DNA from: Bacillota bacterium
GTDB taxonomy: Bacteria; Bacillota_C; Negativicutes; JAEYSJ01
Direction of reading: 5' to 3'
Assembly (NCBI GenBank): GCA_023434855.1
Contig: JAEYSJ010000268.1
Coordinates: 1-23,554 of the forward strand
DNA length: 23,554 bases
Shown here: positions 1 to 10,082 of the stretch, one piece after another
How the letters are laid out: every line of letters begins with the position of its first letter
How positions within the stretch are numbered: position 1 is the stretch's first letter
The notes under the pieces: generated by a model
Databases searched by the model: none
What the model saw: the letters and a program-made list of their open reading frames with translations, nothing else
What the model was told of the DNA's origin: nothing
Position numbers and translations under genes: made by a program

Positions 1-150
1 ATCTATATCAACCGGGTTATCGGTGTCCAAAACCCGGCGGATAATCCGTTCCACTAAAACAGAAGTCTTACCTGATCCGGCCGCCGCTGCTACCAATAAA
101 TTCTTTTGCCTGGTTTCAATTGCTTGCATTTGCTGTATTGACCAGCTCAT
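1..150 (-). CDS. addA: AddA helicase-nuclease, N-terminal fragment (gene leaves the window)
   Basis: The minus-strand ATG at 148-150 opens a frame of 50 codons that is still open at the window edge. It begins [12 protein letters not shown] and contains a Walker A loop of the UvrD/AddA helicase type, [10 protein letters not shown], near residues 21-30, followed by VLVERIIRR. AddA is the UvrD-like helicase and second nuclease subunit of the AddAB complex, which resects double-strand breaks to a Chi site and loads RecA (family knowledge). The start codon overlaps the addB stop codon in an ATGA arrangement, so the two subunits are translationally coupled. Only the N-terminus is visible, so integrity of the rest cannot be judged. 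Confidence 0.93.
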   Translation of the reverse strand, partial: MSWSIQQMQAIETRQKNLLVAAAAGSGKTSVLVERIIRRVLDTDNPVDID

Positions 151-3100
151 GGCTCCTGCTCCCCTTTCCCGGTCAACCCCGCCATAATAGCCGTATCATT
201 CGTTTTCGCCAGCCGATGGTAGTCATTTTCCGGCAACAACCGGTCAAACTGGCATACCGGTCTATAGGGGCAATAACTGCATGGCGTCTGCTGTTCCAGC
301 ATGTACGGTCTGATGGCGACATCACCAGATATTATCTCACAGCCTGTCTTTATAAGTGTTTGTCCTACATGGTCCAGCAGCAGGCTGAATTCTTCCGCTG
401 TCTTAATATATGCCTGACAATTACGCCAAAAAGTATTGTCTTTACTAAGTGCTATTTTGAGAAATTCTGAACGGCCTTCAATGGAACTGTCAAGCAGGCG
501 GACAACATCAGGTTCAGCCAATGCCCAGCCAGGCATCTTCAGCATACTGTTGAGTCTTTGAACAACTTGTTCCGGGCTTAGCGGTAATTCAGAAGATATG
601 CTGGGATTTTTAATAAAATAATACAACACACCTGCTGCCTGACAATCAGTCTGGCCCACAAGCTCTATCGCCAGGTTTTGCGCCACCAGCAAATATGTCA
701 ACAATTGCAGCTTAAGACCATGATAAACTTCCGGCAGTCTAAGCCAGGCTCCGCCTGACTTGTAGTCAATAATTAGCAGATATTTCCGTCCATTAAACTC
801 AGCTACATCCAGCCGGTCAATCTGGCCGCCCAATTCAAGAGTTATACCATTTTCCAGTCCGTAAGCCAGTGGTGGCAGCGCATCCTTGCCCCAGCCGAAA
901 GCTTTTTCCATCGCCAAAGGCTTAAACCGGCTTACCCGGTCAAATTCCGCCAGCCGGGTTACAGCACGGACAATTGTATGTTCCAGCCGCCTGGACATAT
1001 GCTGGTATTGGGCAGAACTTAACAAGATTTCATTCTGCAGCCTTGGAGCCAATTCTCCGGCAATTTCACTGCAAATTTCCCCAAGTTCCCCCGGTGTGAC
1101 ACTGCCCCACTCCCGTCCTTCAGACCGCATCCGTTCACCAAAATCTTTCATAGCAGCATGCAGGAATTGTCCCAAATCAGGCGCCTGCAGACGAAAAACC
1201 TGTCGTTCTTTCAAACTGAGACCATAACAGGCAAAATGTTTGAACGGACACGCCCGAAAGCTTTCAAAACGGGTAACACTGCCTTTAAGCCTGTCACTAC
1301 GTGTATATAGGCGGCAGGCCAGCTCCTTAGGCAAATTTTCCACAATATTTTTATGAAACAAACCGGCCAGACACTGCTGCAGATACCTGGTAAGCCCTGG
1401 CTGCCGCAGCGCCCAGTTGTATACATCCCACCAGGCCTGGCTAATATCCTTGCCGCTCTTGTAAAGGCGCATTCCGGCGGCTAATGCGGAAATACTGCGG
1501 CGGGGATGAACCAAATACTCCTGTTCGGCACCCGGAGCCGGTTCGGCCGGCAGCGATTTGACGACTGCCCCACCTGCCAGTTCTTTTAGCCTGTCAATAA
1601 TCAGGGAAGGACTAAGTCCTTTCCCTTCCTCATCAGCCAGCGGGTAACTCACCCATAGGTAATTGCTCGCTCTGGTTAAAGCAGTATAAATTAAAAACTG
1701 TTCAGCAAAAGAATCAGCTGCCGACCCGGGAGCCAGTTCCAGCCCTTGTGCCGCTATCTGACTTCTTTCGGCGTCGGTGAGTATTCCCTCACCCCGGCCA
1801 TGCATTGGTAATACGCCGTCATTGACACCTGGAACATAAACACCCCGTAGGTTGGCAATCGTTGTTTGTTCAAGAGGTGATACCGTAACATAGTCAAGGC
1901 CAGGTGGTATGAGACTAAGCTTTAAGCCTTCCAGGCCGTCATTGATAATAGCCGCATAGTCTGGCAAATCCAGTGCCTGGTCCCCGCATGTTTCTACCAC
2001 TTGTTCCAAAAGCTGTACTACACTGCTCCATATTTGTTTATGTTCCCGTGCCTGCGCCAAATCACCGGCCTGTTCAGCTTTTATTGCCCATTCTTCCAGT
2101 TTTTCCGGTACTTGAAGTTCTGTCAGCAGATCATATAAAGCAACCGTTATTCCGCGGGCATTTTCGGCGCTAACAGCTTTTTGCTCAAAGGAAATTAGCG
2201 GTGCAGTCGCTGTAAAGCGTATATCGTTAATCGCAGCAAGCTGTAACTGCCGCGTCTCGTCTAGTTCCTGTTCCTCTCCTAATGACCAGCGGCGCACAAA
2301 AGACCAATGCTGGGGGTTCGTCCAGCGGAATCCATGGATACCAAACTCTACCACATAGTTCTCCAATTGGTCAATTTCATCCCTCTGTACTGGAAATAAA
2401 TCTGTTTTTAAACAACGAAAAACCGGCTCATAACTCCAGTGCTCGGTTACCACTTCCAATGCCGAACGCAACAATTCCGCCAACGGGTGGTGCACCGGCT
2501 GCCGTTGCTGATCGCTAAAATAAGGTATGTCAAAATCGGCCAATACTGTTTCCACAACATCGGCGTAAGCTGCCGTATCCCTTATTAAAATAGCAATATC
2601 CCGCCAACGATAACCCTTATCGCGACACAGACTGATTATATCCCTGGCCATGCCCTCAACTTCTACCCGGCGATTTGCCGCTTCCACTATCACCAGTCCC
2701 TGCGGGTCATACTTCCACCCAAGCGGCGGAAAAATAAAAAACTGCCGCTCAAGATGCTGCAGCAACCCACTATCCGCAAATCGCCAGCACTCGCGCAACT
2801 CAGTTTCCTGTACTTCCAACGAAACCTGAGCAGCCAGATCCAACAGCTTACGGCGGGTATCCCACTGGCGGTGAAAAAGGTCTGTCTCGTAACTGTGCTC
2901 CGGGGCATCCGCTTCAGTTAAACACAGCGTAATATTCACTGCTGCCGCCGTGTGCATAATTTCCTGCAATACCGCAAATTCGCGGGGATTAAACCAACTA
3001 AAACCATCTACCCAGACTTCCGCTCCTTGTATAAGGGTAGACTGAGAAATTTTATCCACCAATAGATTTAGATAATCTTCCGGGTCAGTGTAGCGAAATT

Positions 3101-3608
3101 GCAAAAAGCTTTCAAATTCATGATACAACAAATACAAATCATGTAGTTTATCCGAAAGCGAGGCATTGTCAACTTGGGACCTTACTGCCATCAGTTTTTC
3201 CGGAGATATGGCGTAGGTTTTAAATTCCCGGATCATGCCTGCCAATGTATCGGCGAAACTGCGCTGCTTAGCTGCCCGGTGAAACATTCTTAGCTCTTCC
3301 TGCCGTTGAATCAACAGACGGCTCAGTACCAGCCGTTTGCCCAGTTCAGTAATATGAGGCCGTACTGCACCGCCTGTTTCCAGCAATACCCGGTGGGCCA
3401 GCCGTCTAAACCCAAATACATTCGCTCTGGCAAAACCGCTGATTTCTGGTGTGGCGGCCAATTCCCGCTCTATTTGGAAAGTGGCATGCTCCGGCAAAAT
3501 AAGAATCAGCGGCGGTCCTTCGGGAGAAGTTAACAGCCGTTCACGAATTTCATCCAGACAGTGGTGGGTCTTTCCTGTGCCGGCCCGGCCCAGTATTAGT
3601 TTAAGCAT
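147..3608 (-). CDS. addB: AddB helicase-nuclease subunit with Fe-S cluster
   Basis: A 1153-residue protein, full length for AddB/RexB (about 1150-1170). The N-terminus has a Walker A loop GRAGTGKT at residues 7-14. The C-terminal RecB-family nuclease shows GGQIDRLD followed by IIDYKSG with Asp948 and Lys950. The four cysteines of the family's 4Fe-4S staple are present: Cys787 alone, then Cys1110, Cys1113 and Cys1119 (CxxC-x5-C), the spacing expected of AddB. The enzyme works with AddA at double-strand ends in the cytoplasm. The start is supported by GGAAGGAG 10 nt upstream of the ATG. It lies 16 nt after the TPR-protein gene and overlaps addA by 4 nt, so all belong to one operon. No frameshift or missing catalytic residue was seen. 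Confidence 0.97.
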   Translation of the reverse strand: MLKLILGRAGTGKTHHCLDEIRERLLTSPEGPPLILILPEHATFQIERELAATPEISGFARANVFGFRRLAHRVLLETGGAVRPHITELGKRLVLSRLLIQRQEELRMFHRAAKQRSFADTLAGMIREFKTYAISPEKLMAVRSQVDNASLSDKLHDLYLLYHEFESFLQFRYTDPEDYLNLLVDKISQSTLIQGAEVWVDGFSWFNPREFAVLQEIMHTAAAVNITLCLTEADAPEHSYETDLFHRQWDTRRKLLDLAAQVSLEVQETELRECWRFADSGLLQHLERQFFIFPPLGWKYDPQGLVIVEAANRRVEVEGMARDIISLCRDKGYRWRDIAILIRDTAAYADVVETVLADFDIPYFSDQQRQPVHHPLAELLRSALEVVTEHWSYEPVFRCLKTDLFPVQRDEIDQLENYVVEFGIHGFRWTNPQHWSFVRRWSLGEEQELDETRQLQLAAINDIRFTATAPLISFEQKAVSAENARGITVALYDLLTELQVPEKLEEWAIKAEQAGDLAQAREHKQIWSSVVQLLEQVVETCGDQALDLPDYAAIINDGLEGLKLSLIPPGLDYVTVSPLEQTTIANLRGVYVPGVNDGVLPMHGRGEGILTDAERSQIAAQGLELAPGSAADSFAEQFLIYTALTRASNYLWVSYPLADEEGKGLSPSLIIDRLKELAGGAVVKSLPAEPAPGAEQEYLVHPRRSISALAAGMRLYKSGKDISQAWWDVYNWALRQPGLTRYLQQCLAGLFHKNIVENLPKELACRLYTRSDRLKGSVTRFESFRACPFKHFACYGLSLKERQVFRLQAPDLGQFLHAAMKDFGERMRSEGREWGSVTPGELGEICSEIAGELAPRLQNEILLSSAQYQHMSRRLEHTIVRAVTRLAEFDRVSRFKPLAMEKAFGWGKDALPPLAYGLENGITLELGGQIDRLDVAEFNGRKYLLIIDYKSGGAWLRLPEVYHGLKLQLLTYLLVAQNLAIELVGQTDCQAAGVLYYFIKNPSISSELPLSPEQVVQRLNSMLKMPGWALAEPDVVRLLDSSIEGRSEFLKIALSKDNTFWRNCQAYIKTAEEFSLLLDHVGQTLIKTGCEIISGDVAIRPYMLEQQTPCSYCPYRPVCQFDRLLPENDYHRLAKTNDTAIMAGLTGKGEQEP

Positions 3609-3624
3609 TACCGGTACTCCTTCC

Positions 3625-4773
3625 CTACCTACGCCGTTTCTTTTTATCTTTTTTCTTCTGGGGAGCTTGCTTATTTACCTGGGCCAGCGGCCTCAGCGCA
3701 CTGCGGTTGAGTACCATTGCCTGTTCACTTAAAGACCACAGCTTAAGCTCACGCTTAGCTTGGGGTATTTCTTCCCTTCTTTTGCCCATGTATAGTTCTG
3801 CTGCCGCCAGAAGGGTATTCGGTTTATCCGGATAAATATTGAGAGCAACCATCCTGTCAACCGCCAGGCTGGTATTCTTATCTAATCCCGGTTCCCTGGC
3901 GGCTGCCAATTCTTCTTCTAAAGGAATAACAGGCACACTTTTGCCTGTTTGAACATTTATTTCAAACAACATTTGCATCCCGCTGACCAGCATATTCCTT
4001 AAAGCATCGGCCGGCATATGCTGATAACGGTGAGCACAGGCCAATGCCTGGCGAAGGTGCAGGGCGGCAGTCTCCAATTGCCCAATTTCAAATAAAATGC
4101 CCCCTAAAGAATAATGTGACTCCAACTGACCGCTGTCGATTGTCACTGCCTGCTCAAAAGCCGTTGCCGCTAAGTCGGCACGCTTGCCTTTTAAATAGGC
4201 ATTTCCCAGCCTGTTCCAAATAAATGCCTCCTGTGGTGTTTGCGACAGCTTTTTTAGATAGTGCTCTTCAGCATCTGTACCCCATTGGGGACAATAACCG
4301 CCATCGATAAGAATGTTCCCCACCATAAACCGCTGCGCCGTATTCTCCAATCCGATGGAGGGGGCGATCATTGCTGTTGTGAAGCCCATCATCAGCATGT
4401 TTTTCCCTGCTCCGACGAACTCCCAACCAGCCGCAGCATTACAATGTTTACAGCGGAAATAGCCGCTTATTTGAATGAAATCTGCTATATCTACCCGTGC
4501 CGCATTCTGTGAGGAATGTTCATAATATTGTTTTACGTCCATCACCGCTGTGCCCAAATCATAATCACCGGCTTTGCCGCAGGTGGTACAGCGAAGACGA
4601 TAAATATTTTTGGGAACCCGTTCAATAACCTTATCCATATTTTTCGCCACAATCTTGCCATATGTCCCAGGCAGGGCACCAGCATTAGGCCGCGGCGAAA
4701 CCTCCTTAACATCCTGCCCGGTAATGATACTTATCAATAACGGATTAATGCCGTATTTTTGATATTGTGCCAT
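3625..4773 (-). CDS. TPR protein with two CxxC pairs, embedded in the sbcDC-addBA operon
   Basis: A 382-residue protein that I cannot assign to a named family. Two Cys pairs, Cys62/Cys65 (RCTTCG) and Cys108/Cys111 (FRCKHCN), would suit one zinc site formed by two knuckles. Residues 183-250 hold two clear TPR units (FIWNRLGNAYLKGKRADLAATAFEQAV and the next, LESHYSLGGILFEIGQ). The last ten residues are almost all Lys/Arg (KKKDKKKRRR), suggesting nucleic-acid or acidic-surface contact. There is no signal peptide; residues 122-140 are hydrophobic but short. The ribosome site AAAGGA precedes the ATG. It starts 36 nt after sbcC and ends 16 nt before addB, so it is co-transcribed with both break-processing nucleases. 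A scaffold or accessory role in end processing is inference from context only. Confidence 0.85.
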   Translation of the reverse strand: MAQYQKYGINPLLISIITGQDVKEVSPRPNAGALPGTYGKIVAKNMDKVIERVPKNIYRLRCTTCGKAGDYDLGTAVMDVKQYYEHSSQNAARVDIADFIQISGYFRCKHCNAAAGWEFVGAGKNMLMMGFTTAMIAPSIGLENTAQRFMVGNILIDGGYCPQWGTDAEEHYLKKLSQTPQEAFIWNRLGNAYLKGKRADLAATAFEQAVTIDSGQLESHYSLGGILFEIGQLETAALHLRQALACAHRYQHMPADALRNMLVSGMQMLFEINVQTGKSVPVIPLEEELAAAREPGLDKNTSLAVDRMVALNIYPDKPNTLLAAAELYMGKRREEIPQAKRELKLWSLSEQAMVLNRSALRPLAQVNKQAPQKKKDKKKRRR

Positions 4774-4809
4774 CTGTTTTCATTCCTTTGCGTTTTTTAA
4801 CAGCCTTCT

Positions 4810-7800
4810 TCAGCCGACTTTGAACTCGGCCTTACTCCCCCGCCCAATCTGTATTACTTCCAATCGGGCGTCAATTCGTTCTTTAAGCTCAGGCACATGG
4901 GAGATTATTCCCACTAAACGGCCGCCCTGCTGTAAATCGATGAGTGCCTTAATAGCAAAATCAAGGGTTTCCGGATCAAGTGTGCCAAAGCCTTCATCAA
5001 CAAAAATAGTATCAAGTCTGGTGCCACCGGCATAAGACTGAACAACATCGGCCAGACCCAGCGCCAGTGACAGAGATGCCAGGAAGGTTTCTCCGCCTGA
5101 TAGTGTTCCCACACCACGTGCTGCGCCGGTAAAATTGTCGAACACTTCCAGTTCCAGACCACCTGCCGAGTTTTTGCGGGCACGTTCCATCGTCCTTTGC
5201 AGATGGTAACGGCCCCGGCTCATCATTTTAAGACGTTCGTTGGCTGCCTCAGCTACATCATCTAAAAGAGCGGCAAGGACAAAACGCTGGAAAGTAAGCT
5301 TATATTCATTACTGCCATTGGCTACTTCTGCTAATAAACCAACGACCCGGTATTTTCCGGCAAGCTTATCAGTGCTTTCGGTTAACAGGGTTAACCTGTC
5401 CTGCCAGTGTTTTTCCTGTTCTACTTGTGACGTTAGTTTGGTATGCTGGGCCAGCACCTCATCGTGCCTGGCCTGGACCTTTAGTTGATACTCCTCAAGT
5501 CCGGCCATATCAGGAACAGTTAGTCCCTTTACAGCCTCCTCCGCTCGCTGGGCGCGTATAATGTTGCCATTTAGATCCCGATCAAAAGCACTTATTTGTT
5601 CGGCTAACTTTTGCACATAGGCAGGCGCTTTCTTAGCACGGTCATAATCCTGCCGGTCCATAAAACCTGCTGCCGTCAGCCTGCCGGCAAATTTCTCCTT
5701 TTCTTGCAGGTACCGTTCTTGTATGACCCGTAAATTTTCACCGGCATTATCCAAGGCCGTTTGGCTTTTGGCCAATTCCCGGGCTGCGCTTTGCGCCGTC
5801 TCCTGGGCCTGCTCCCAGGCGGCCTTCAACTGTCCATGCCATTCTTCCGCCTTTATTATCGCCCTTGCTAACATATCCGGCTGCTGAAATTCAGCCGGAA
5901 TGACCGACCGGCGTTCACTGGCCACCGCTTCCGCCGCTTTTACCATACTGTTGGCCTGCTGCCAATCCAGCTCTGCCTGTTCCGTTTGTTCAATCAGGAG
6001 CCTTTGTTCTTCTTCCAGCACTGCCAGTTGTTCTTTTACAACCCTAACCTGCTTCTCAGCGGAGCATCCCTGGTCATATAAAGCCTGGGCCTCCCTGACG
6101 GCAAGCTGCAGTTTAGCTTGTTCCATACAGGCATATTCACCCAAATCCTGTTCTAAATCGCCGGCTTTATTAAGCAATGTATCCCTATTGGTTTGCAGCT
6201 TGGCAAGGCCCTCGCGGCAACGCTCCAATTCCTTCTCAAGCTGATCCCGGCGGACCTGCTGATTTTTAATCTGGCTTTCAGTAGGCAAATGGCCGCTCTT
6301 GGCGGCAGGCCGGGGATGGTCGGTTGAACCACATACCGGACAAGGTGCGCCGTCAGCCAGACTTGCCGCCATAATTGCAGCCTGGCCTTTGACCCAGGCT
6401 TCCTGCAGATCATTGAGCTGTTCTTTAACTGCCAGGTACTGCTGCTCGATTTCGTTTGTAACTTGCCGGTTTTCAGCCAGTCTGGCCTGAACCGACTGTA
6501 AGTCCGTTCTGGTATCATCAAGCAACTGCCGTCTTGCGACAATCCGTTTTTTTTCCCCTAAGTCCAACTGCAGTTTGCCGGTCTCCGCCGCCAATTCTGC
6601 ATACCGCTGATGCTCTGCCATCTTTTCCTGAGCACTATTGCTAATACTGTTAAGTTTGCCGTTCACTGCTGTCTTATGGTCAAAAGCCTGACCGGCCTTG
6701 AGCTGACAATCATGTACCTGCTGCATGGCTGATGTCAAAGCCGTCATTTTGCCGCTTATTTCGTTTAAAAAAATAATCTCCCTGGCAACGGCTTCCCGCT
6801 CACCTTCCCTGGCTTTTTCACTGGCCAGCTGCCTTTCGGCCACAGCCTGTTTCTCCCTGACGACGGCAAGATCCTGTTCACGCTGTTGGAGCAACTTCTG
6901 TGCAGTTGCCTCATCTGTGGCAAGCTGTTCGACCATGGCGTCCACATCTGCCAAAGCTGCAGCCTGCTGTGCTCTGGCCAGTTCGAGACGCTTCTCTTCC
7001 ACCACAGAGGCTTGAACTTTTAACTCTGCCAGCATTCTTTCAGCCTGTAGCTTTTCATTAAATTTTTCCTGAATAAGCCGTCCGGCAGTAATCGCCTCCT
7101 GCGAGGCAGCTAATTCAGCACCAGCCGCAGCCAGTTGGTCGATGATACTTTGTAATTGACATTGGTTTTGCCGCAAACGTTCGGCCAGAATCTCCGGCGA
7201 ACCTGCAGCTGCTTCCTGAAGCACCCATTGGTGCTCCTTATTCAGCTCATCAAAGGACTTTTTTAGGTCCTGGGCATTATTTTTCAGTTTTTCTTCAATA
7301 TTGCGATACAGTTCGGTTTTAAACAAAATCTGCATTATCTCTTGCCGCTCAGTGGAATTGGCTGTTAATAATTTGCGAAATTCCCCCTGGGGCAATAGTA
7401 CTACCTGTCGAAACTGGGCACTCTTAAACCCCAATAAAGTTTCCACCTTTTCCGTAACCTTGCTCCAGCCACTGGCCAGCAATTCCTGGCTGTCAAACCC
7501 ATTCAGCCGCCACAGTTCCGCTTCAGCAGGCATTTGCGTCAGACCGTCACCCCGCTTCTTAGGCCGATGCTGTTCAGGGCTGCGTTTAATACGGTATTTA
7601 TCCGCCCCAATGACGAATTCAAAATCTACTTCGGTAGCTATCGCTTGTTCGGCATGGTCGCTGCGCATGTTTTTGCCGTCTCGCAGAGCTACGCTGGTAT
7701 CGCCGTACAAGGCAAAACACATGGCGTCAAGGATAGTGGTCTTACCGGCACCTGTCGGGCCATGAATAAGAAAAAAAGAACGACCCTGCAACTGGGAAAA

Positions 7801-7863
7801 ATCGATTACCTGACGAACTGCGTAAGGCCCAAAGGCGCTCATGGTCAAACATACGGGTTTCAC
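4810..7863 (-). CDS. sbcC: SbcC, SMC-like ATPase of the SbcCD (Rad50-Mre11) nuclease
   Basis: A 1017-residue Rad50-type ATPase. The N-terminal head has Walker A GPTGAGKT at residues 35-42. The protein then runs as long Gln/Glu/Ala-rich coiled coil, interrupted in the middle by a zinc hook CPVC (Cys508, Cys511), and ends with the ABC signature LSGGETFLASL and Walker B FVDEGFGTLD. SbcC tethers DNA ends and gates SbcD, which opens hairpins and protein-blocked ends (family knowledge). Its ATG overlaps the sbcD stop by 4 nt. Length and motif order are normal for Firmicute SbcC. Confidence 0.97.
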   Translation of the reverse strand: MKPVCLTMSAFGPYAVRQVIDFSQLQGRSFFLIHGPTGAGKTTILDAMCFALYGDTSVALRDGKNMRSDHAEQAIATEVDFEFVIGADKYRIKRSPEQHRPKKRGDGLTQMPAEAELWRLNGFDSQELLASGWSKVTEKVETLLGFKSAQFRQVVLLPQGEFRKLLTANSTERQEIMQILFKTELYRNIEEKLKNNAQDLKKSFDELNKEHQWVLQEAAAGSPEILAERLRQNQCQLQSIIDQLAAAGAELAASQEAITAGRLIQEKFNEKLQAERMLAELKVQASVVEEKRLELARAQQAAALADVDAMVEQLATDEATAQKLLQQREQDLAVVREKQAVAERQLASEKAREGEREAVAREIIFLNEISGKMTALTSAMQQVHDCQLKAGQAFDHKTAVNGKLNSISNSAQEKMAEHQRYAELAAETGKLQLDLGEKKRIVARRQLLDDTRTDLQSVQARLAENRQVTNEIEQQYLAVKEQLNDLQEAWVKGQAAIMAASLADGAPCPVCGSTDHPRPAAKSGHLPTESQIKNQQVRRDQLEKELERCREGLAKLQTNRDTLLNKAGDLEQDLGEYACMEQAKLQLAVREAQALYDQGCSAEKQVRVVKEQLAVLEEEQRLLIEQTEQAELDWQQANSMVKAAEAVASERRSVIPAEFQQPDMLARAIIKAEEWHGQLKAAWEQAQETAQSAARELAKSQTALDNAGENLRVIQERYLQEKEKFAGRLTAAGFMDRQDYDRAKKAPAYVQKLAEQISAFDRDLNGNIIRAQRAEEAVKGLTVPDMAGLEEYQLKVQARHDEVLAQHTKLTSQVEQEKHWQDRLTLLTESTDKLAGKYRVVGLLAEVANGSNEYKLTFQRFVLAALLDDVAEAANERLKMMSRGRYHLQRTMERARKNSAGGLELEVFDNFTGAARGVGTLSGGETFLASLSLALGLADVVQSYAGGTRLDTIFVDEGFGTLDPETLDFAIKALIDLQQGGRLVGIISHVPELKERIDARLEVIQIGRGSKAEFKVG

Positions 7864-9014
7864 ATCCTAACCTCCCTGTCCTCACGGTACAACTCGTCCA
7901 CGGTCTTGGCAAACTCAGCTGCCTGCTCACCTGTCAAAACTTGTCCGGTCATCTGTTCAAAAAATGACGCAAACAACTCCTTCTCAGTCAACTTGCGGTG
8001 GTCTGTTTCGGGACCACGCAGTTCGCCGCTCCTCTTTAGTCTGGAATAGTCAAAGTCCAGTACATTAGGATAGACCTCTTTGAGCCGTATTCTGGCATCA
8101 ATAACCGGCTGGTCATCCTCTAAAGTCACCATAATATAGTCATCCCTATTTTCACCCAACTGGGGACCAAGAATAAGATCTTTAAAATTGCCGCGCAGAC
8201 AACGCACATCCCGGCAAGGTGTGAGCTTTACCACCTCTACCGTAGCCTTACCTTGTCCGTCAAGTTCTACCAGATTTATTCCCTTCTGCTGGTCTGACTC
8301 AGCAAAAGAATATTTCAATAGCGAGCCGGAATAGCAGATATTTTTGCCGCCTGCCTGCTGCGAATTATGCAAATGCCCTAATGCCGTATAGTTAAAAGAC
8401 TGGAAATTCGCCGCATTCACCATACCGCTGCCACCTACTGACAACGGCCGTTCTGATTCGCTTTCCAATCCGCCGGCAATAAACGCGTGAGCTATTGCCA
8501 CTTTGCGCCCATCTGCAGGAATTTTATGTAATACATGTTCTACCATAACCCGCATTGCCTGATCGTGATCAACTGCCTCAACCTCAAGCCAACGGTCCCG
8601 GACTAATGCAGGCTCCGCATAAGTAAGGGGGGCAAAATATACCGGTCCATATGCATCATGTAAAACAACAGGTCCAAGTTCGCCGGCCAGTGCTGCCACA
8701 ACATAGAGTCCCTGCCGTTCCAGCAGCCTGTTGCCAAAACCCAGTCTTTCAGGACTGTCATGATTACCGGCAATAATAATTACAGGTGTTTGATAATCCA
8801 GTAAAATTCGTGACAATGTTTCATCAAGCAACTTTACTGCCTCAGTAGGCGGCACCGACCTGTCATAGATGTCACCGGCCACCACCACAGCATCCGGTCT
8901 GGTATCAGATACCAGTTTGACAAACTGCTCCAATACAAAGGCCTGGTCATCAATTAAATGTACACCATGGAAAATGCGCCCTAAATGCCAGTCTGAAGTA
9001 TGCAAGAACCGCAT
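7860..9014 (-). CDS. sbcD: SbcD, Mre11-type nuclease
   Basis: A 384-residue calcineurin-like phosphoesterase. Metal-binding motifs occur in the family order: SDWHLG (Asp8, His10), GDIYDRS, GNHDSPERL, an AHAFIAGG block and GHLHNS. These bind the two Mn ions used for 3'-5' exonuclease and hairpin endonuclease activity with SbcC (family knowledge). The C-terminal cap domain follows. It is the first gene of the sbcDC-TPR-addBA operon. The upstream gap (9015-9415) holds a dispersed repeat; I could not pick a convincing promoter there and saw no LexA box directly before the gene. Confidence 0.96.
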   Translation of the reverse strand: MRFLHTSDWHLGRIFHGVHLIDDQAFVLEQFVKLVSDTRPDAVVVAGDIYDRSVPPTEAVKLLDETLSRILLDYQTPVIIIAGNHDSPERLGFGNRLLERQGLYVVAALAGELGPVVLHDAYGPVYFAPLTYAEPALVRDRWLEVEAVDHDQAMRVMVEHVLHKIPADGRKVAIAHAFIAGGLESESERPLSVGGSGMVNAANFQSFNYTALGHLHNSQQAGGKNICYSGSLLKYSFAESDQQKGINLVELDGQGKATVEVVKLTPCRDVRCLRGNFKDLILGPQLGENRDDYIMVTLEDDQPVIDARIRLKEVYPNVLDFDYSRLKRSGELRGPETDHRKLTEKELFASFFEQMTGQVLTGEQAAEFAKTVDELYREDREVRM

Positions 9015-9123
9015 TATTTTTCCCCCTGTCTTTTATCCTGCTTTCTTCGTTATGACTTAGCAAAAATCCTACATTTTACCCGCAATTTTCTCTACAAAAG
9101 GCTTGCAAGTAAAAAAACGCCAG

Positions 9124-9353
9124 GAGATACGGCTAACCAGAGGGATTATTATTAAATTCTTTATCGCCCGTGATATATACCAGGCTGTTCTACGCCATAT
9201 CCTCGACACACTCCCCCCGGTTCAAAAAATGTAGCATAAACTTGCAGATTGCAATACTTCATATTTCTTGCGAGATGTAAATCGAGCCGTCCCACTCTGT
9301 GTCCTCTGTGTCCTCTGTGGTTCAAAAACTCAGCTCCTACCTTCTGCCCGAGA
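9124..9353 (+). repeat. Dispersed palindromic repeat, copy 1 (degenerate)
   Basis: The intact right arm at 9292-9322 is built of CTCTGTGTC-like units ending in GTGGTTCAAAAA. It is preceded by a small hairpin at 9270-9287 (GCGAGAT / loop GTAA / ATCGAGC). The left arm is reduced: GATACGGCTAACC at about 9126-9138 joins directly to AGAGGGATTATTATT, missing roughly 20 bases found in copies 2-4. A second GGTTCAAAAA-like end at about 9219-9228 looks like the remnant of another right arm, so this site may be a composite. This repeat explains most of the 400-base gap between the 64-aa gene and sbcD. Strand is arbitrary; all four copies read the same way. Confidence 0.8.
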
Positions 9354-9374
9354 ATTTATATTATCCAGTAAATA

Positions 9375-9409
9375 AGCCTGCAACACAGCACACAGCTGCG
9401 TTGCAGGCT
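9375..9409 (-). terminator. Terminator-like hairpin after the 64-aa gene
   Basis: A 10-bp perfect stem, AGCCTGCAAC with GTTGCAGGCT, lies 7 bases beyond the stop codon of the small gene. Reading on the minus strand it is followed by TTATTTACTGG, a weak U-tract. It probably ends transcription of the small gene before the repeat. Confidence 0.6.
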
Positions 9410-9415
9410 CTAGTA

Positions 9416-9610
9416 TTACATTGTTTCGTTTGATGTAATTTGCACTTTATAGTCCCCATGGGCAGTTTTTTTAATAACCGCCTTTTTCCCTGAACCATCG
9501 TCAATTGTAATGGATTGCAGGTTATGCCCGATCAGAAAGTTCAACACATCACCTTTTACAAACCCTTCCCAGTTTTCTTTAGTCTTAATTGCATCCTGTT
9601 CAATATCCAT
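9416..9610 (-). CDS. Small hypothetical protein, 64 aa
   Basis: A 64-residue soluble, mixed-charge protein starting MDIEQDAIKTKENWEGFVKG that I do not recognise. Strong evidence that it is real: GGAGAG sits about 7 nt before the ATG, and a hairpin terminator follows the stop. The middle (LQSITIDDGSGKKAVIKKTA) alternates hydrophobic and polar residues as in a small beta-sheet; there is no cysteine, signal peptide or membrane segment. It follows the yneA-like gene by 163 bases on the same strand, and whether it shares that SOS promoter cannot be decided from sequence. Function unknown. Confidence 0.7.
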   Translation of the reverse strand: MDIEQDAIKTKENWEGFVKGDVLNFLIGHNLQSITIDDGSGKKAVIKKTAHGDYKVQITSNETM

Positions 9611-9773
9611 ATTACGATCTCTCCTTCATTATTTTGCACATCTCTTCGAGTCTGTATTAACAATCTATATTTCGCTGTATTATCCCATATTCCTGCCGTT
9701 AGATGAAACTTTAAGCCGACTTCCCCTGACTGGATCAAGACGGCCGGCAACAATCCGACCGGCAGACTGTTTG

Positions 9774-10043
9774 CTAATTTCCCGGTTTTACAGGTACTTT
9801 CAGGGCCTGTCCCGGATACACTTGCGCATTACTGTTCAGTTGATTTACTTCACGAATAGCCATAATTAAGTTTCGAATATCATCTTTATCACTAACATAC
9901 CTGCCGGCAATTCCCCATACTGTATCACCTGTTTTCACCTGAACCACCTCGAAAGCATTGCTGCTCATATACCCATTGGAATTAGTAGTCATGCAGCTAA
10001 ACCATAAAACAGCCAAAGTAAAAATCACTACAATTAATCTCAT
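9774..10043 (-). CDS. yneA: LysM-domain membrane protein, YneA-like SOS cell-division suppressor
   Basis: An 89-residue protein with an N-terminal hydrophobic segment (MRLIVVIFTLAVLWFSC) followed by one LysM domain, from VVQVKTGDTVWGIAGRY to VYPGQALKVPV. This is the layout of YneA/SosA, the small protein that delays cell division during the SOS response in Bacillus and relatives (family knowledge). The start at 10043 gives GAGGTG a 7-nt spacing; an ATG two codons upstream would be too close to it. Identity rests on three lines: size, the TM-plus-LysM layout, and a promoter surrounded by three LexA-type boxes. A generic LysM cell-wall protein is the alternative, but the LexA sites make it less likely. 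Confidence 0.82.
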   Translation of the reverse strand: MRLIVVIFTLAVLWFSCMTTNSNGYMSSNAFEVVQVKTGDTVWGIAGRYVSDKDDIRNLIMAIREVNQLNSNAQVYPGQALKVPVKPGN

Positions 10044-10060
10044 AACCATTCACCTCTTAT

Positions 10061-10072
10061 GAACATATGTTT
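10061..10072. promoter_or_regulatory. LexA (SOS) box 1
   Basis: GAACATATGTTT matches the Firmicute LexA half-site pair GAAC-N4-GTTC with one mismatch. It lies just downstream of the predicted start of transcription, between promoter and ribosome site. Confidence 0.75.
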
Positions 10073-10082
10073 GCTTTAACTT

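Noticed and set aside
9720..9773. GCCGG...CCGGC hairpin after the LysM gene as a terminator
   Set aside because: Short stem with a long loop and no U-tract on the minus strand.
9510..9869. Plus-strand frame of 119 codons
   Set aside because: Antisense to the 64-aa and LysM genes, with no ribosome site and no recognisable domain.
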